DNA from: an uncultured Pseudanabaenaceae cyanobacterium
Lineage (GTDB): Bacteria; Cyanobacteriota; Cyanobacteriia; PCC-9006; JAAUQQ01
Reading direction: 5' to 3'
Length of the DNA: 46,380 bases
Assembly: GCA_937949725.1 (NCBI GenBank)
Contig: CALECT010000152.1
Coordinates: 1 to 46,380 of the forward strand
Part shown: positions 43,526 to 46,380 of the stretch, piece by piece
How the letters are laid out: each line of letters opens with the position of its first letter
Numbering within the stretch: the stretch's first letter is position 1
Made by a program: the position numbers and the translations under genes
The notes under the pieces: generated by a model
Seen by the model: only the letters and a program-made list of their open reading frames with translations
Database searches by the model: none
Told to the model about the DNA's origin: nothing

Positions 43526-43560
43526 AATAAAGCAAGAGCAATATAGTTTTTGATCGTCAT
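43526..43560 (-). pseudogene. Original 5' end of the IS-interrupted secreted-protein gene
   Basis: On the minus strand ATG (43558-43560) opens MTIKNYIALA, then the frame meets the IS at the AATA duplication. Joined to 42268 and leftwards, it restores the signal peptide in frame. This is the strongest evidence that the element inserted into a formerly intact gene. Confidence 0.85.
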
Positions 43561-43583
43561 AGTCCAGACAATAGATTTTAGAT

Positions 43584-43610
43584 ATATCAACCCATTCTTC
43601 TGGTTGATAT
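43584..43610. promoter_or_regulatory. 9-bp inverted repeat upstream of the original start
   Basis: ATATCAACC (43584-43592) and GGTTGATAT (43602-43610) are exact complements with a 9-nt spacer. They lie about 24-50 nt upstream of the ancestral ATG at 43560. This might be an operator for the accessory operon, now cut off from it by the IS. No regulator family is assigned. Confidence 0.4.
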
Positions 43611-43763
43611 TTAAGACACCGGAGTAATCCGTGTTTTTACGTATTTTGGCGTAGGAAGAAATAGTGCTTAAGAATCCTTTTCTGGAATAAGAGGCAGTCT
43701 TCGCAGCTCAGGGTTCGATAGAATACGCGGTGGCGTAGCGTTACCGATCCCAGGCAGTCCTCC

Positions 43764-46380
43764 ATGCAAGAAATCGTCCAGGAATTTGCAGCTCAAGAAC
43801 AATTTGGCAAACTCTTCAGCCAATCCTCAGTCCTAGGCGACAGCAAACCCAGCAAATACAAATCCTTTGAACTGCCTGGCGCTCGCCCCCACTACAACCC
43901 CGATCGCCCCGGCCAAGTCCAACACATCGCCCTCGACCTTCAGCTCGACATCCCCAACAAAGTCTGCCAAGGCACCTGCACCATCCGCCTCAAGCCCGTC
44001 CGCGATGGCATCGAAAGCCTCGCCCTCGACGCCGTAGACATGGAAATTTCCGGCGTCACCATCGCTAGTGGAAAAGGTAAAGCGACCGAGCAAAAATTTG
44101 ACTACGACGGCAACGTCCTCAGCATCAGCCTGGCCAAGCCCACCGTCACCGGCAAAGTGCTAGAGATCGCCATCGCCTACAAGCTCGACCATCCCCAGCG
44201 TGGCATCTACTTCGTCGGCCCCACCGAGCATTACCCCGACAAGCCCACCCAAATCTGGACCCAGGGCGAAGACGAGGACTCCCGCTACTGGTTCCCCTGC
44301 TTCGACTACCCCGGCCAGCTCGCCACCTCGGAAATTCGCATCCAAGTTCCCAAGCCCCTCACTGTCGTCTCCAACGGTGAGCTGATCGAAAAGGTTGAGG
44401 CAAAAAAGACCACTACGTTCCACTGGAAGCAAGCGGAGATTCACCCCAGTTATTTGATGACCTTGGCGATTGGAGACTTCGCCGAGATTGCCGACACATC
44501 TGACAACGGCGCAGGCAAAACCATCCCCTGCCCCTACTACGTGCAAAAAGGCTTCGAAGCCGACGCCAAGCGCAGCCTCGACAAAACCCCCCGCATGATC
44601 GAATTCCTGGCGGAAAAGTTTGGCCATGCCTACCCCTTCCCAAAATACGCCCAGGTCTTCGTCCAAGACTTCATCTTCGGCGGCATGGAAAACACCTCCG
44701 CCACCCTGCTCACCGATCGCACTATGCTCGATGAGCGCGCCGCCCTAGACGACCCCCGCACCGAAACTCTCGTCGAACACGAACTCTGCCACCAGTGGTT
44801 CGGCGATCTATTGGTAATCAAACATTGGTCCCACGCCTGGCTCAAAGAAGGCATGGCCACCTACAGCGAAGCCTTCTGGTTTGGCCATGAATACGGCCCC
44901 GAAGAGGAAGCCTATGCCCGGTTGGCCGCACAACGGGCATACCTCTCGGAGGACAGCAGCCGCTACCGCCGCCCTATCGTTACCCATGTCTATCGTGAAG
45001 CGATCGAGCTCTACGATCGCCACCTCTACGACAAAGCCTCCTGCGTCTACCACATGCTCCGAGCCGAGCTGGGCGATGAGCTGTTCTGGAAAGCCATCCA
45101 GCAATTCGTCAACGACAACGCCCATTCCACCGTCGAAACCATCGACCTGCTGCGGGCGATTGAAACCGCCACAGGCCGCAACCTCGCCTTCCTCTTCGAC
45201 CAATATGTCTTCCGAGGCGGCCACCCCGACTACAAGATTGCCTACAGCTGGGACGGCGACAGCAACCTCGCCAAAATCACCGTCACCCAAACCCAATCCG
45301 ACGCCGATGGCGATGGCAAAGACCTATTTAATTTGAAATTGCCCATTGCCTTTGGCTATGTCGATGGCGATAAGAAGAAGGGCAAGAAAAAAGTTAGCGC
45401 CAACGCCGAACTCAAATCCTTTACCGTCCGCATCCATGAGCGCGAGCAAAGCTTCTACTTTCCCCTAGACGCCAAGCCTGATTTCATCAGCTTTGACCAT
45501 GGCAACGACTACCTCAAAACCGTCGAGCTAGTCTATCCCCTTGCCGAGTTGAAAGCGCAACTCAGCCATGACCCCGACCCTATCTCTCGTACGTTTGCAG
45601 CCCATGCGATCGCCAAGAAAGGAGGCCTCGAAGCGGTCAAAGCCCTAGGCCAAGCCCTCACCGACGAAGCTTTCTGGGGCGTCCGCTTCGAAGTGGCCCA
45701 GTCCCTCGGAAGCATCCAGCTTGACCAAGCCTTCGAGGCTCTGCTCCCTGGGCTGAAGGACAAAAATCCCAAGGTGCGCCGCGCTGTGGTCAGCGCCTTG
45801 GGCAAGTTCAAAACGCTCAAGAGCTATAAGGCGGTAGGTGCGATCGCCGAAAAAGGCGACCCCACCTACCGCGTCGAAGCCGCCGCCATCCGCGTCCTGG
45901 GCAGCATGGCCCTCGCTGATCTCGACGATGGCACCAAGGAAAAGCCCGTCCTCAAGTTGATGAAATCCATCCTCAAAGAGCGCCAGAGCCGAAATGAAAT
46001 GGTGCGCGGGGGGGCGATCGCAGCCCTAGCCCAAATGAAAACCTCCGAATCCGCCCTCGACCTCATCCTCGACTACACCGCCCCCGGCACCCCTGCCCCC
46101 CTGCGCATGGCAGCAGTCCGAGGCCTAGGAGCCATCTCCAGCGGCCAGTCTCCTGCAAACTTGGAACGCATTATCAATCGTCTCAGCGATGTCGCCCGTG
46201 AAACGGACTTCATGACCCAGGTTTCGCTAATTGGGGCCTTGGGAGCCATGGAAACGCCCAAGGCGATCGGCCTATTGCAAACCCTCGCCCAGCAATCTCC
46301 CGATGGCCGAATCAAACAAAGAGCAGAAGAAACGATTCCCAAAGTCCAACAAAAAGTTGGTTCTACCCAAGCCGTCAAGC
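43764..46380 (+). CDS. M1-family zinc aminopeptidase with C-terminal HEAT repeats (cut by right window edge)
   Basis: The frame from ATG 43764 is open to the window end (872 codons seen). The N-terminal beta domain contains the usual PGQVQHIALDLQLDIPNKVC start. The exopeptidase motif GGMEN is at residues 306-310. The zinc site HELCH is at 339-343 (H339, E340, H343), with the third ligand Glu in WLKEGMATY about 19 residues on. After residue about 600 come HEAT-type helical repeats (VRFEVAQSLGSI, PKVRRAVVSALGKF, YRVEAAAIRVLGSM, MVRGGAIAALAQM ...), an architecture shared by cyanobacterial members. It is expected to be a cytosolic aminopeptidase. No signal peptide is visible. Confidence 0.94.
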   Translation, partial: MQEIVQEFAAQEQFGKLFSQSSVLGDSKPSKYKSFELPGARPHYNPDRPGQVQHIALDLQLDIPNKVCQGTCTIRLKPVRDGIESLALDAVDMEISGVTIASGKGKATEQKFDYDGNVLSISLAKPTVTGKVLEIAIAYKLDHPQRGIYFVGPTEHYPDKPTQIWTQGEDEDSRYWFPCFDYPGQLATSEIRIQVPKPLTVVSNGELIEKVEAKKTTTFHWKQAEIHPSYLMTLAIGDFAEIADTSDNGAGKTIPCPYYVQKGFEADAKRSLDKTPRMIEFLAEKFGHAYPFPKYAQVFVQDFIFGGMENTSATLLTDRTMLDERAALDDPRTETLVEHELCHQWFGDLLVIKHWSHAWLKEGMATYSEAFWFGHEYGPEEEAYARLAAQRAYLSEDSSRYRRPIVTHVYREAIELYDRHLYDKASCVYHMLRAELGDELFWKAIQQFVNDNAHSTVETIDLLRAIETATGRNLAFLFDQYVFRGGHPDYKIAYSWDGDSNLAKITVTQTQSDADGDGKDLFNLKLPIAFGYVDGDKKKGKKKVSANAELKSFTVRIHEREQSFYFPLDAKPDFISFDHGNDYLKTVELVYPLAELKAQLSHDPDPISRTFAAHAIAKKGGLEAVKALGQALTDEAFWGVRFEVAQSLGSIQLDQAFEALLPGLKDKNPKVRRAVVSALGKFKTLKSYKAVGAIAEKGDPTYRVEAAAIRVLGSMALADLDDGTKEKPVLKLMKSILKERQSRNEMVRGGAIAALAQMKTSESALDLILDYTAPGTPAPLRMAAVRGLGAISSGQSPANLERIINRLSDVARETDFMTQVSLIGALGAMETPKAIGLLQTLAQQSPDGRIKQRAEETIPKVQQKVGSTQAVK

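Noticed and set aside
43701..43730. GGGTTCGATAGAAT as a possible tRNA T-arm
   Set aside because: No matching acceptor, D-arm or anticodon arm can be built around it.

Overview
The window is cyanobacterial chromosome. The HIP1 octamer (GCGATCGC) recurs throughout. The gene set is also cyanobacterial: a type III glutamine synthetase with an NtcA-type site upstream, an HHL1-like photosystem-protection protein, a PatA/PixG-type response regulator, type 2 IPP isomerase, an HpnA-like epimerase and a HEAT-tailed M1 aminopeptidase. I cannot name the species.

Layout. 1-64: first codons of an IS982-type transposase leaving the left edge. 0.2-11.5 kb: secreted HExxH protein, Uma2 nuclease, leucyl aminopeptidase, SMR transporter, IPP isomerase, sugar epimerase, a small membrane protein, a lipoprotein DNA/RNA endonuclease and a glycogen-debranching-type glucosidase. 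11.5-13.0 kb: sparse stretch with one copy of a 123-nt dispersed repeat, a small hydrophobic protein and two perfect hairpins side by side. 13.0-21.0 kb: two-domain FtsX permease, response regulator, M28 peptidase and glnN. 21.4-25.9 kb: two small membrane proteins, an AttH/CrtC-like lipocalin, and an HHL1-like / TspO-like / M28 peptidase run. 25.9-26.4 kb: second copy of the repeat. 26.8-31.2 kb: SbcC and the HpnA-like epimerase. 31.2-33.6 kb: a complete ECF42-type module (DGPF/YCII protein, glutathione S-transferase, sigma factor with C-terminal TPR-like extension) with a matching promoter upstream. 33.9-38.4 kb: nitroreductase, TlyA, PhoD-like phosphatase and a methyltransferase. 38.5-43.6 kb: a visibly more A+T-rich accessory patch. 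43.8 kb to the end: M1 aminopeptidase, cut by the right edge.

The accessory patch is the most unusual part. Its leftward genes are a membrane-anchored coiled-coil protein ending in a GIY-YIG/T5orf172 domain, a membrane protein interrupted by one in-frame TAG, and a secreted protein whose signal peptide is split by an IS5-family element. The element is 1257 bp with perfect 18-bp inverted repeats and an AATA duplication. Removing it in silico restores an intact signal peptide in frame. In the present sequence an ATG inside the IS end opens a substitute signal peptide in the same frame.

Other things to look at: the dispersed repeat (two ungapped 123-nt copies about 14.4 kb apart, with substitutions that do not look coding), the TGTCGA-N17-CGTC promoter of the ECF42-type module, a 10-codon leader overlapping a 45-codon membrane ORF, and an FtsX permease and AttH-like lipocalin in one neighbourhood.
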